Assembly (NCBI GenBank): GCA_937892315.1
Contig: CALAVF010000116.1
Location: forward strand, 1 to 13,639
Direction of reading: 5' to 3'
Source of the DNA: an uncultured Prevotellaceae bacterium
Lineage (GTDB): Bacteria; Bacteroidota; Bacteroidia; Bacteroidales; Bacteroidaceae
DNA: 13,639 nt
Of the stretch, positions 1-7,328 are shown piece by piece. The notes below the pieces were generated by a model, which was not told the origin of the DNA, made no database searches, and worked only from the letters and a program-made list of their open reading frames with translations. Each line of letters begins with the position of its first letter. The stretch's first letter is position 1. A program made the translations under genes and the position numbers.

Positions 1-1199
1 TGGCTGCCGCGTTCCGGGGTGAGGCAGACGAGGTTCTTGCCGTTGAGGTCGATGCGGTAGTAGTGGATGTTGTAGGGGTCTTCTTCGGCAATCTTTCCGT
101 CGAAACTGGAGGTGACCACACCCATGTTCTTGCAATTCATGCCGTTGGCTGAGAAGATGATGTAGCCCTTACCCTTGGCATCAATCTCGGTGTGTTGCAC
201 ACCACGCACCCAGTAGTCGCCTTTGGTCACTTGGGTCAGTTTGCTGGTCTTTCTATTATATAAATAAAGGTGTGCGTGACCGTCGCGGTCGCTCTTCCAG
301 AGGATGTGGTCGGCATCGAGGTCACGACGAAGGTTGCGTGAGTATGCCACATACTTGTCGTTCTTCTCTTCGATGAGGGTCTTGATGTCGCCTTCGAGAT
401 TCATCTCCAACACACGATAGGTTTTGTGACCACGCTCGTTGAACTCGAAAGTGAGGGTCTTGCCGTTCTCGTCCCATTGTGGTGCTGTCACCTGATACTG
501 AGAGGCGAAAAGTTCGTAAGACTTAGGATAGATGGTCTTCTTGTTCTCCACATCGACCACCACAGGGATGCGGTAGTTGAGTGAGTCGCCGGGCTTGGCA
601 TATTCCTGCTGAGAATACTTAGGCTGCACTTGGTCGGTAGGAGAGGAGAGTGTGTAGGTGACATAGTGTTTGGGAGCGGGCTTGATGAGCACGGTGGCAT
701 AGTATTTGCCATCCTTCGACCAACTGCCCCAAGAAGAGTAGTAGCAAGTGTCCATGCCATCGGTGGTGACTGCCATGGCATTTGCCTCGTCGTCACCTTG
801 CAAAAGATAGAGGTTATTGTCTTTGTGGATGATGAAGGTGTTCTTGTTGACGGGATTTTCGGCACGGCCGTCCTTCTCGTCACGCACTTCCATCCAATGG
901 TGACCATCTCCTCCCCAACGTTCGGGACGCTGGCGTGGCTCAGGGTTGTCAATCTGTTTCTTCTCTCCAGTCTTGGCATTCACCTGATACCACACGGTGC
1001 TGTCGCCGTTGTAGGTGGAGTAGTTGAAGTAGGCGGAGTCGGTGCGACGAGATGGCTGCACACGGATGTCGCCGTTCTTCATCTTCCATGAATACTTGCC
1101 ACGGATGGCGAATGCGTTTTGATAGTCTTGCACAGTGCCTTGTGCGTGGATGCTCAATGCGGCTGATGCCAGCAGAGCGAATGAAAGTAGTCTTTTCAT
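1..1199 (-). CDS. S9 family (DPP-IV-like) peptidase, N-terminal part, truncated by window edge
   Basis: Only the first 399 codons are in the window; the C-terminal alpha/beta-hydrolase domain with the Ser-Asp-His triad lies beyond the left edge, so catalytic competence cannot be judged. The ATG at 1199 opens a clear Sec signal peptide (residues 1-19, MKRLLSFALLASAALSIHA, probable cut before Gln20), indicating export to the periplasm. The rest reads as the DPP-IV N-terminal beta-propeller: SWSKDGKYYATV (159-170), APQWDENGKTLTFEFNERG (239-257), WKSDRDGHAHLYLYN (301-315) and DPYNIHYYRIDLNG (374-387), which correspond to the family's usual WxSERDGxxHLYxYD and DPxxxxxYRVxLDG segments. S9 enzymes of this type remove dipeptides from peptides, often after Pro or Ala. 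The gene starts 15 nt after the stop of the upstream membrane-protein gene, so it is probably the last or a late gene of that operon. Family assignment is firm; exact specificity is not determinable. Confidence 0.87.
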   Translation of the reverse strand, partial: MKRLLSFALLASAALSIHAQGTVQDYQNAFAIRGKYSWKMKNGDIRVQPSRRTDSAYFNYSTYNGDSTVWYQVNAKTGEKKQIDNPEPRQRPERWGGDGHHWMEVRDEKDGRAENPVNKNTFIIHKDNNLYLLQGDDEANAMAVTTDGMDTCYYSSWGSWSKDGKYYATVLIKPAPKHYVTYTLSSPTDQVQPKYSQQEYAKPGDSLNYRIPVVVDVENKKTIYPKSYELFASQYQVTAPQWDENGKTLTFEFNERGHKTYRVLEMNLEGDIKTLIEEKNDKYVAYSRNLRRDLDADHILWKSDRDGHAHLYLYNRKTSKLTQVTKGDYWVRGVQHTEIDAKGKGYIIFSANGMNCKNMGVVTSSFDGKIAEEDPYNIHYYRIDLNGKNLVCLTPERGS

Positions 1200-1214
1200 T
1201 GTGTTTATAGCCAA

Positions 1215-2759
1215 TTAGTAAATGTTGAAATCGGTATAAAAATAGTAGTACCACCAATAGGTGTCGCCATAGAGAGGCTTCAAGCGTCTTGCCATTTCTG
1301 CCTCATCTATCCCTTGCTGCAAGAGTTGGTTGTAGTTGTTGACGAAGTTGTTGTATTTGTCAGAAACCAAGGTGTCGAACTTGAAGTTGTTGAGCGTGAT
1401 GGGTGAATCCTCTGCTTTGCCGAGCAAGATGGCTGCTTCTTGGTACAATTCGGGGATGGCTTGATTAGGATGTGCTTGCACGTAGTCGTAGAAATGGACA
1501 CAAAAGGCATACGCATCTTTGTTCCACAGCGAGCAGCAGATGATGACATCTTCCTGTTTGGACGAATTGGGATTGAGTTGGTTGGAGAAGTGCTCAAGGA
1601 GGTATTTTTCACAAAGCCCTTCGTCATAGTCTAAAGAGTTTGCCTCGTCGTTCACCAACGGTGCAATGTTCTGAAACTCTTTGCTCTGAATGAAAAGGGT
1701 GCTGCTCGTCAACCATGCCTCCCGCTCTTTTGCCCAGTCTTTATAGTAGATGCTTGTCTTGAGCATCGACAGGTATTTGGCTGCCAAGTCAAACTCTTGG
1801 TTGAAGATGGCGTAGCGAATCATCATCTTTAAGTTGCGGAAACTCTGTCCGTACTTGACGGAGTTGCCCATTGCCCAGCGGTAGGCGTAGTTGATTTGTC
1901 CGAACTGATAATAGATGAGAGGGGCTGCGAGTTGCGAGATGTGCAGATGGAGCGAATCGCCTGTTTCTGGCATGATGCCACAGTTGTTGGTCTTGAACAT
2001 CTCGGTGAGACGCCCCGTGTGCATCAGTGCGATATTCTTCATCAGCACCATCAGGTTGGTGGGTGGCTCCTTGAGGTCTTTCATCTCTGAGAGCACATCC
2101 TCATATCTCGATTCGTCGATGGCACGATACATCCGCATTTCATGCTTGAAGTTCTTGTCCTTTAGTGTCGTAAGGATGGCATTCTGGTGATTGTTCAGAA
2201 TGTTCTTCTTCTTAGGGTTCCAAATGGTCAATGTGCTGACGGCTAAGAAGATGATGCACAACTCGATGGGCAGGGCATTACTCAGGAATTTGCCGTGTTT
2301 GATGCGTCTGAATAAAGGATGGGTGAGGGTTGCACACAGAAGGATGAATAGGACTATTAGGGTGGGTTGGAAGGGAAAGCCGGGTGTGTGGGCATAGTAT
2401 ATCCAATAGCCATAATCAAGCAGGTTGAAAAGGAGAATTGCTGGCAGAATGAGTGCGATGGGCGAGAACTTGTCCTTGATGCTGAATAGATGGAGTGTCA
2501 ACACATAGATGGCTACCCAAAAAACAATGAGGATGGTGCTGCCTAACCAGGGGTGATAAAAGAATTGTGTCAGATAACATGCAGCCCAAGCCACCCATCC
2601 GCCTTCGTTTTTGACAATGTCCATCATGAAAGTGTGTCCACTGATGAAAACATTGTTCTCTTGGATGGTGAACAAATAGTCAGCATTCATCACCGGCAAC
2701 AAGATGTATGCGACGATGATGAACGCTAAAATGGAGGTATGTTCGAACCGAATTTTCAT
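1215..2759 (-). CDS. DUF6057-like polytopic membrane protein, short paralog
   Basis: 514 residues, function unknown. About five hydrophobic segments occupy the N-terminal third (roughly 7-25, 68-90, 97-113, 131-147, 163-180), followed by a soluble alpha-helical-looking region (about 200-514) rich in Leu, Tyr and Asn that may form TPR-like repeats. It is a clear paralog of the product of 4277-6262. Shared blocks include LTQFFYHP (63-70), EMRMYRA (207-213), MVLMKNIAL (237-245), AAPLIYY (278-284), IYYKDWA (337-343) and the aromatic C-terminus YGDTYWWYYYFYTD. It lacks the basic cytosolic tail and about four membrane segments of the longer paralog. I recognise the architecture as the Bacteroidetes family DUF6057; the family number is from memory. 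The ATG at 2759 abuts the TAA of the upstream lipoprotein gene with no intervening base, suggesting translational coupling. The soluble half is probably periplasmic, but topology was not computed. Confidence 0.85.
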   Translation of the reverse strand: MKIRFEHTSILAFIIVAYILLPVMNADYLFTIQENNVFISGHTFMMDIVKNEGGWVAWAACYLTQFFYHPWLGSTILIVFWVAIYVLTLHLFSIKDKFSPIALILPAILLFNLLDYGYWIYYAHTPGFPFQPTLIVLFILLCATLTHPLFRRIKHGKFLSNALPIELCIIFLAVSTLTIWNPKKKNILNNHQNAILTTLKDKNFKHEMRMYRAIDESRYEDVLSEMKDLKEPPTNLMVLMKNIALMHTGRLTEMFKTNNCGIMPETGDSLHLHISQLAAPLIYYQFGQINYAYRWAMGNSVKYGQSFRNLKMMIRYAIFNQEFDLAAKYLSMLKTSIYYKDWAKEREAWLTSSTLFIQSKEFQNIAPLVNDEANSLDYDEGLCEKYLLEHFSNQLNPNSSKQEDVIICCSLWNKDAYAFCVHFYDYVQAHPNQAIPELYQEAAILLGKAEDSPITLNNFKFDTLVSDKYNNFVNNYNQLLQQGIDEAEMARRLKPLYGDTYWWYYYFYTDFNIY

Positions 2760-4265
2760 TTAGTTCTTGGCAAACTTTGCCTTGACAGCATCTTCCTTAG
2801 CCTTTTTGGCAAACTCCTGCGGGGTTACTGTGACGGGTTCAATCATGAACTCTGGGCGGTTGAACGAGCGGAGGAAGAAGGTGTAGAAATTGGGGTCTTG
2901 CTGTGGAACGGCAAAAGGCTTGTGTGCCTTGCCGCTCTTGTCGAAATAGGCAATGACGGGACGTGTGTAGTTGCCATCGTCGCGACGTGAGTCCACCATA
3001 ATCCATCTGCCATTGCTCGACCATGTGGGATAACTCTCGGAGCGAGGGCTATTCACGGCTTTCAGTTCCTCGGTCTTCTTCGTCTTCAAATCCATCAAGA
3101 AGATGTCGGCATCGTTGTGCCATACGTGGAAACATCCAAATTCAGCCTTGGCAAAGAGAATGTAGCGACCGTCGGGGCTGACACGTGGAAGGGTGACGCT
3201 CTGACCTAACGAGTCGGCTGCGTCGAAAATCTTCTCCATGTTGCTGAATTGTTTCGTCTCAGGGTCGAAGTCGGCACTGTAGAGGTCGTACTTCACCTCT
3301 TTGTATCGCTGAATCATCTCTGTCTCGGGAGCGATGCTGTCATTCTGATATTCGAAATGGGCGGAACAGAAGTAAAGTTTCTTGCCATCGGGACTCCATG
3401 TTGGGAACACCTCCAACTCGTCATCCAACTCAGAGATGATGCTCACCTCGTTTTTATCCACATCGTAGAGGATCAGGTCACTTTCGGTGTCCTGCACCTC
3501 AATCTTGTTGATGTGCTTTGTGTGGAACGACTGTCCTGTTTTGTTGGTGGAGAAAGCAATGTAGTTGTGGGTTGGGTGCCATGCCGGATAGACGCCGGCA
3601 CTGATGGTCTCATCGGTCTTGAGGTCAATCTTCTTCAGTTCTCCGTTGCTGACAATCATGGTGCCACCATAACCTTGACGCATGTGGAAGAGCATGTTGT
3701 CTGTCTTGAAGTTCTTGTAGGAGTGGCAGTTGATGCACTGACCAGTGCTTTCTGTGCTGACCGACATGTTGTTGTAAATTTCTCGTTCGTTAAAACTGGT
3801 CAAGTCACGCTGATTGATGCTCAACTTTTCGTATGCCACATAAGAGGGCTGAATGACACGATAAGAAATGTAGTGGTCAATCGTGTCTTCTGCCACGTAA
3901 ATGTTGAAGGGCTTGAATGCCTTCCAATCGCCATTTACATTGGCATACACCTCCACTTGGATGCTCTCTCCTTTTGAGGCTTTCAGGATGTCCTTCCATT
4001 CCTCTTCGTCGATGAGAACTTTCTGCTCATTTCCATAGGTCATTTCGCCACCGGGGTAGGTCAGTTTCGCAACAACATCTGTTGCTCCCTCTCGAACCAC
4101 AAAGTTCAGTGGGCAAATGTTGCATGGAATCGTCACTTCCGTATAGTCAGGATAGATATTCGGAAGTCTTGACTCTTGTTTTGCGTTAGTCGGAATAGAG
4201 GGGTGGTTGCACGAAGCGATGAGGCAAGCAACCGCCATGATGGTGAAGATTTTATGCAGTTTCAT
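2760..4265 (-). CDS. TolB/PD40-like beta-propeller lipoprotein with a CxxCH heme-binding motif
   Basis: 501 residues. The N-terminus is a lipoprotein signal peptide with lipobox IASC, the lipidated residue being Cys19. After a CxxC pair (Cys48, Cys51, in IPCNICP) and a region of about 100 residues comes CINCH at 177-181, in the context TGQCINCHSYKNF, a canonical c-type heme attachment motif, followed by NMLFHMRQGYGGTM. From about residue 220 the protein carries PD40/TolB-type blades: YPAWHPTHNYIAFSTN (226-241), FPTWSPDGKKLYFCSA (287-302), LPRVSPDGRYILFAKA (359-374) and YPTWSSNGRWIMVDSR (412-427). The C-terminus is Lys/Ala rich. Placement in the periplasm, anchored to a membrane, is inferred from the signal. 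It is sandwiched between two paralogous membrane-protein genes (11 nt after the first, 0 nt before the second), so it probably works with them. It is not TolB of the Tol-Pal system: the heme motif and neighbours differ. Biochemical role unknown. Confidence 0.88.
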   Translation of the reverse strand: MKLHKIFTIMAVACLIASCNHPSIPTNAKQESRLPNIYPDYTEVTIPCNICPLNFVVREGATDVVAKLTYPGGEMTYGNEQKVLIDEEEWKDILKASKGESIQVEVYANVNGDWKAFKPFNIYVAEDTIDHYISYRVIQPSYVAYEKLSINQRDLTSFNEREIYNNMSVSTESTGQCINCHSYKNFKTDNMLFHMRQGYGGTMIVSNGELKKIDLKTDETISAGVYPAWHPTHNYIAFSTNKTGQSFHTKHINKIEVQDTESDLILYDVDKNEVSIISELDDELEVFPTWSPDGKKLYFCSAHFEYQNDSIAPETEMIQRYKEVKYDLYSADFDPETKQFSNMEKIFDAADSLGQSVTLPRVSPDGRYILFAKAEFGCFHVWHNDADIFLMDLKTKKTEELKAVNSPRSESYPTWSSNGRWIMVDSRRDDGNYTRPVIAYFDKSGKAHKPFAVPQQDPNFYTFFLRSFNRPEFMIEPVTVTPQEFAKKAKEDAVKAKFAKN

Positions 4266-4276
4266 ATAGGTTGATT

Positions 4277-6262
4277 TTAATAGGAATGTATATCTCGGCA
4301 GAAGAAATAGAACCAGTAGAACGTGTCGCCATACGAACTTTTCAAGGCTTCACCCACATCTGGTGTCTTCATGCCAGAGGCAAGTAACGATTGTGAAAGT
4401 TGCTGGAAATTTTGGTAGCGTTCTATGACGCTCTTTTGGTCAAAAGGCATACCCGAAATGTTGACATTTTGAGGTTCCAGGTTTCCGTAAAGATATGCCG
4501 CTTCCTGATAGTGGATTGGCATTTCTTGGTCTTTGTGCAACTGTGCATAAAGGAAGAAGCGTGGCCAAAAGAGTTGGATGTCTTTCTGAACCAATGCATA
4601 GTTCAGCGTCAGTTCTTGCAGCAGTTTGCTGTCTTTGTTCATGGTGTTGCTGAAATAGTTGAGCAAGTACATTTCGCAAAGGCCGTTGTCGCCGTCAAGC
4701 ACGGTGCCCATGTGGTCACGCAGTTCACGAACATTGTCAAACTCGTGGTGTTTCTTGATGAGTTCTGGATTCTCTGTGATGGGCCACAAATCTTCCGCCC
4801 AATCCTTATAGTAGATGGTGGTCTTCAAGATGTCAAGATATTTCTTGGCAACATCCATCTCCCCACCTACAAGGGCACAGCGTGCCATCATCTTGAGATT
4901 GTCATAGTCATTACCGAACTCTACGCTGTTTTCGATACACCAACGTACGGTGAAGTTCGTTTTTCCATGATAATAATAAATAAGAGGGGCAGCCGTTTGT
5001 ACCATGTGTACATGCAGAGTGTCAAAATCATTGGCAGGATTGGCACCCATATTGTTGTACTTGAACATTTTCGTCCCCATTTCGCCAGTGTTAAGCAGGG
5101 CGATGTTCTTCATCAGAACCATCTGACGAGAGGCATCCCCGGGCAGGCTGCTCATCTCATCCAGAATCTTCTCCCAGTCTTGTTCATCAGCGGCACGATA
5201 CATCCGCATTTCAGCATGGTAGTTATAGTTTTGGAAGTCTCTCTTTTCTGTCCAAATGTAGGAGAACACAAACACAGCAATGGTCACGGCATAGACTCCC
5301 CATGCAGCCAGTCCTTTAGGCTCTTTCTCTTTCGGAATAAAGGCGAATCCTAAAGGAAGGATAGCCAACACGATGAATGGAACTTCAGGATAAACACTGA
5401 TGATATCATCGTTTGTGAAATAGGGAAATCCGGCAGTCCACATATCTTCGATGCGTACTTCTGGATACAGGAAATAGCAGCCATAAGGAACTGCGGCTAC
5501 CAACAGCAGTGCGATGAGTGGCTGAGCGATTTTCCCAACCAATGTTTCACTGCCAGACTTGTCTGCGATAGAGAGAGTGGCTGTGTAGATAAGTGCCAAG
5601 AGTGAGTACCAGCCGAGGAATGGATAAGTGATGGCAATGAGGACGGTGACAATCACCTTGTCCATGCGTTTCTTGAAGAAACTGAAGAACAGAACAAGCA
5701 ACATCGCAACAAAATAGCCCAATGTGCCATAGAACCAGTAACCCGTCTGCTTCACATAGTAAAGCCAGTAGCCAATATCAATGGTGCTGACCAGCAAGCA
5801 AATGATGGGAAGTGTCAGTATCGCCATCCAGGCAGTTCTGACTCTGAAAGCCCACTTGCTCAGCCACAGACAGACCACCCAAATGCTCATCATGATGGAA
5901 GCACCTAAGGCTGGATGGTAAAAAAACTGTGTCAAGAAAGACGATGCCCACGCAATAAAACCTCCTGGTTGCATCATGCAATCATCCAGCCATTGCCTGT
6001 TTGTTGTGAAAAAGTCTTTGCTCTGAGCCATGAAAAGCATGTCGCTGTTCCGTGCTATCAGATGAAAAGCCCCCAGAACAACAACGAAGAGGGTTGCTAA
6101 CAACGCAAGGACTATCGCTGCTCCTCTGGTAATTGTCACAGGCTTTTTCTCCTTGGGCGTCCGTTTGGGAGTCTGTTTCGTTGTTTGTTGGGAAACCTTA
6201 CCGCCAGACACCGCATTTTTTGCCTGTGTCGTCATCGGTTTCCTGTTACTATTCTTTGCCAT
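4277..6262 (-). CDS. DUF6057-like polytopic membrane protein, long paralog
   Basis: 661 residues, function unknown; first gene of the operon. Residues 1-45 are a polar, strongly basic, Thr/Lys/Gln-rich tail, probably cytosolic. About eight or nine hydrophobic segments follow (near 47-70, 118-139, 143-160, 176-197, 202-232, 244-266, 294-309, 317-337). Residues 340-661 form a soluble, helical-looking domain. Between the first two membrane segments lies a conserved loop ending in GGFIAWASSFLTQFFYHPALG (100-120). Blocks shared with the 514-aa paralog include EMRMYRAADE (351-360), MVLMKNIALLNTGE (381-394), AAPLIYYYHGKTNF (424-437), NLKMMAR (455-461), IYYKDWAED (483-491) and the terminal YGDTFYWFYFFCRD. 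Many transmembrane segments plus a repeat-like helical C-domain loosely recalls GT-C glycosyltransferase layouts, but no catalytic motif was recognised and this is not claimed as a function. The ATG at 6262 lies about 27 nt downstream of a -7-like motif. Confidence 0.86.
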   Translation of the reverse strand: MAKNSNRKPMTTQAKNAVSGGKVSQQTTKQTPKRTPKEKKPVTITRGAAIVLALLATLFVVVLGAFHLIARNSDMLFMAQSKDFFTTNRQWLDDCMMQPGGFIAWASSFLTQFFYHPALGASIMMSIWVVCLWLSKWAFRVRTAWMAILTLPIICLLVSTIDIGYWLYYVKQTGYWFYGTLGYFVAMLLVLFFSFFKKRMDKVIVTVLIAITYPFLGWYSLLALIYTATLSIADKSGSETLVGKIAQPLIALLLVAAVPYGCYFLYPEVRIEDMWTAGFPYFTNDDIISVYPEVPFIVLAILPLGFAFIPKEKEPKGLAAWGVYAVTIAVFVFSYIWTEKRDFQNYNYHAEMRMYRAADEQDWEKILDEMSSLPGDASRQMVLMKNIALLNTGEMGTKMFKYNNMGANPANDFDTLHVHMVQTAAPLIYYYHGKTNFTVRWCIENSVEFGNDYDNLKMMARCALVGGEMDVAKKYLDILKTTIYYKDWAEDLWPITENPELIKKHHEFDNVRELRDHMGTVLDGDNGLCEMYLLNYFSNTMNKDSKLLQELTLNYALVQKDIQLFWPRFFLYAQLHKDQEMPIHYQEAAYLYGNLEPQNVNISGMPFDQKSVIERYQNFQQLSQSLLASGMKTPDVGEALKSSYGDTFYWFYFFCRDIHSY

Positions 6263-6280
6263 TTTTGTTAAAAAGTGAAA

Positions 6281-6288
6281 TTACTTTG
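6281..6288 (+). promoter_or_regulatory. Possible -7 element for the RNA methyltransferase gene (weak)
   Basis: TTACTTTG differs at one position from the Bacteroidetes -7 consensus TAnnTTTG. A TTTG at 6255-6258, 22 nt upstream, could serve as the -33 element, though spacing is slightly long. It abuts the better minus-strand -7 motif within the palindrome CTTTGCAAAG (6284-6293). If used, transcription would start near 6295, giving a leader of about 70 nt. Confidence 0.3.
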
Positions 6289-6296
6289 CAAAGGTA
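6289..6296 (-). promoter_or_regulatory. -7 promoter element for the membrane protein/lipoprotein operon
   Basis: Read on the minus strand this is TACCTTTG, an exact match to the Bacteroidetes sigma-ABfr -7 consensus TAnnTTTG. It lies 26 nt upstream of the ATG at 6262, so a start near 6282 and a leader of about 20 nt are expected. I see no good TTTG -33 element at the expected distance upstream, so strength is uncertain. Confidence 0.55.
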
Positions 6297-6365
6297 CAAA
6301 AAAATCATGTATAAATGTTGTTCTTTTCATTTTTTATTCAGACCTTTGTACAAATTATTCATAAG

Positions 6366-7136
6366 ATGATAAGTAAGAACAGGATAAAGTATATTCGTTC
6401 GCTGGAACTGAAGAAGCATCGGAAAGCAGAAGGTGTGTTTGTGGCTGAAGGGCACAAACTTGTGGGCGATTTACTGAAGGTGTTTTCGTGCCAGTATCTG
6501 GCTGCAACCCCCGATTGGTATGAGGGACATGCGGAAATGCTTGGTAATGAGCAGTTCAGGAAGGTCGAAATGGATGAGGTGACGGAGGATGAACTTCGAA
6601 GAGTCAGTTTTCAAGAGACACCTCAGCAAGTGTTGGCGGTGTTTCGTCAGCCTGTCTGGACGGTAGATGTGAATCTTGTGGCGAAAGAGAACTTGTGTTT
6701 GGTTTTGGATGAGGTACAGAATCCTGGCAATCTGGGAACGATAGTGCGTTTGGCTGACTGGTTTGGCATTGAACACATCTTTTGTTCAAAGGGTTGTGCA
6801 GACATCTACAATCCGAAGACGGTACAAGCAACCATGGGAGGATTGGCTCATGTGCAGGTGCATTATGCCGATTTGCCCGCATTGTTGTCATCGATTGATA
6901 AGGAGATTCCTGTCTATGGAACGTTTCTCGATGGGGAAAACTTGTACGAAAAGGATTTGAAAAAGAATGGTTTGATTGTGATGGGAAATGAGGGACGTGG
7001 GGTGTCGAAAGAGGTGGAGGCCTTTGTGTCAGAAAGGTTACTCATTCCTAATTATCCTGAGGGACGTGAAACGTCAGAGTCGCTCAACGTCGCTATTGCA
7101 ACCGCTGTCGTATGTGCTGAGTTCCGCAGGAGATAA
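6366..7136 (+). CDS. TrmH/SpoU-family RNA 2'-O-methyltransferase
   Basis: 256 residues from the ATG at 6366. An in-frame ATG at 6315 would add 17 hydrophobic residues; the later start is preferred because family members begin with ISKNRIKYIRSLELKKHRKAEG-like sequence. Residues 1-95 form the substrate-binding N-domain (KHRKAEGVFVAEGHKLV, 17-33). The SPOUT methyltransferase domain follows with all three signatures: motif 1 QNPGNLGTIVRLADWFG (118-134), motif 2 IVMGNEGRGVSKEV (204-217) and motif 3 LIPNYPEGRETSESLNVAIATAV (226-248). Arg128, Glu209 and Asn241 sit at the positions conserved for catalysis and SAM binding in the deep trefoil knot. It transfers methyl from SAM to a ribose 2'-OH of tRNA or rRNA; which site cannot be told from sequence. 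It stands alone on the plus strand, divergent from the envelope operon and convergent with the lspA cluster, whose last ORF overlaps its final 63 bp. Confidence 0.93.
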   Translation: MISKNRIKYIRSLELKKHRKAEGVFVAEGHKLVGDLLKVFSCQYLAATPDWYEGHAEMLGNEQFRKVEMDEVTEDELRRVSFQETPQQVLAVFRQPVWTVDVNLVAKENLCLVLDEVQNPGNLGTIVRLADWFGIEHIFCSKGCADIYNPKTVQATMGGLAHVQVHYADLPALLSSIDKEIPVYGTFLDGENLYEKDLKKNGLIVMGNEGRGVSKEVEAFVSERLLIPNYPEGRETSESLNVAIATAVVCAEFRRR

Positions 7137-7322
7137 CACTTTGCGAGTATGATAAGCCTCTCTGCCTCGGATGATGATGGTGCCACCCAGCCATTCGGTC
7201 ATAGCAATTTCGCCTTCGAGGGGGTAATGGTTAACGAGAAGATGGTCAAAGAGTTCCACTACATAGTTTGTGTGGAACTCTTTTTCGTTTAAATAAACCC
7301 GTGATGCGGCTACTCTTCGCAT
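7074..7322 (-). CDS. Small conserved-looking protein of unknown function, overlapping the methyltransferase gene
   Basis: 82 residues, ATG at 7322, six nt after the stop of the DUF4296 lipoprotein gene, which makes it the probable last gene of the pyrB-to-lspA cluster. There is no signal peptide or membrane segment, so it should be cytosolic. The sequence MRRVAASRVYLNEKEF and especially PLEGEIAMTEWLGGTIII (34-51) resembles small hypothetical proteins I remember beside lspA/DUF4296 in Bacteroidales, which favours a real gene; this is recollection, not a search result. The last 21 codons, including the stop, lie antisense to SPOUT motif 3 of the convergent methyltransferase, so residues from about 62 on are dictated by that gene and probably carry no function of their own. 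The true ancestral protein may have ended differently. Confidence 0.6.
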   Translation of the reverse strand: MRRVAASRVYLNEKEFHTNYVVELFDHLLVNHYPLEGEIAMTEWLGGTIIIRGREAYHTRKVLSPAELSTYDSGCNSDVERL

Positions 7323-7328
7323 TATTTT

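Noticed and set aside
2760..4265. Calling the propeller lipoprotein TolB of the Tol-Pal system
   Set aside because: It is a lipoprotein with a CxxCH motif and no tolQ, tolR, tolA or pal neighbours; only the PD40-type blades are shared.
3249..5353. Long plus-strand open frames (3249-3977 and 4400-5353) opposite the lipoprotein and long membrane paralog; also 630-1091 opposite the S9 peptidase
   Set aside because: All are in the same codon-aligned antisense frame as the ileS shadow and are explained by the same codon bias. No signal, domain or start context supports them.
6315..6365. Upstream in-frame ATG at 6315 for the RNA methyltransferase
   Set aside because: It would add 17 hydrophobic residues (MLFFSFFIQTFVQIIHK) absent from this cytosolic enzyme family; the ATG at 6366 gives the standard N-terminus.
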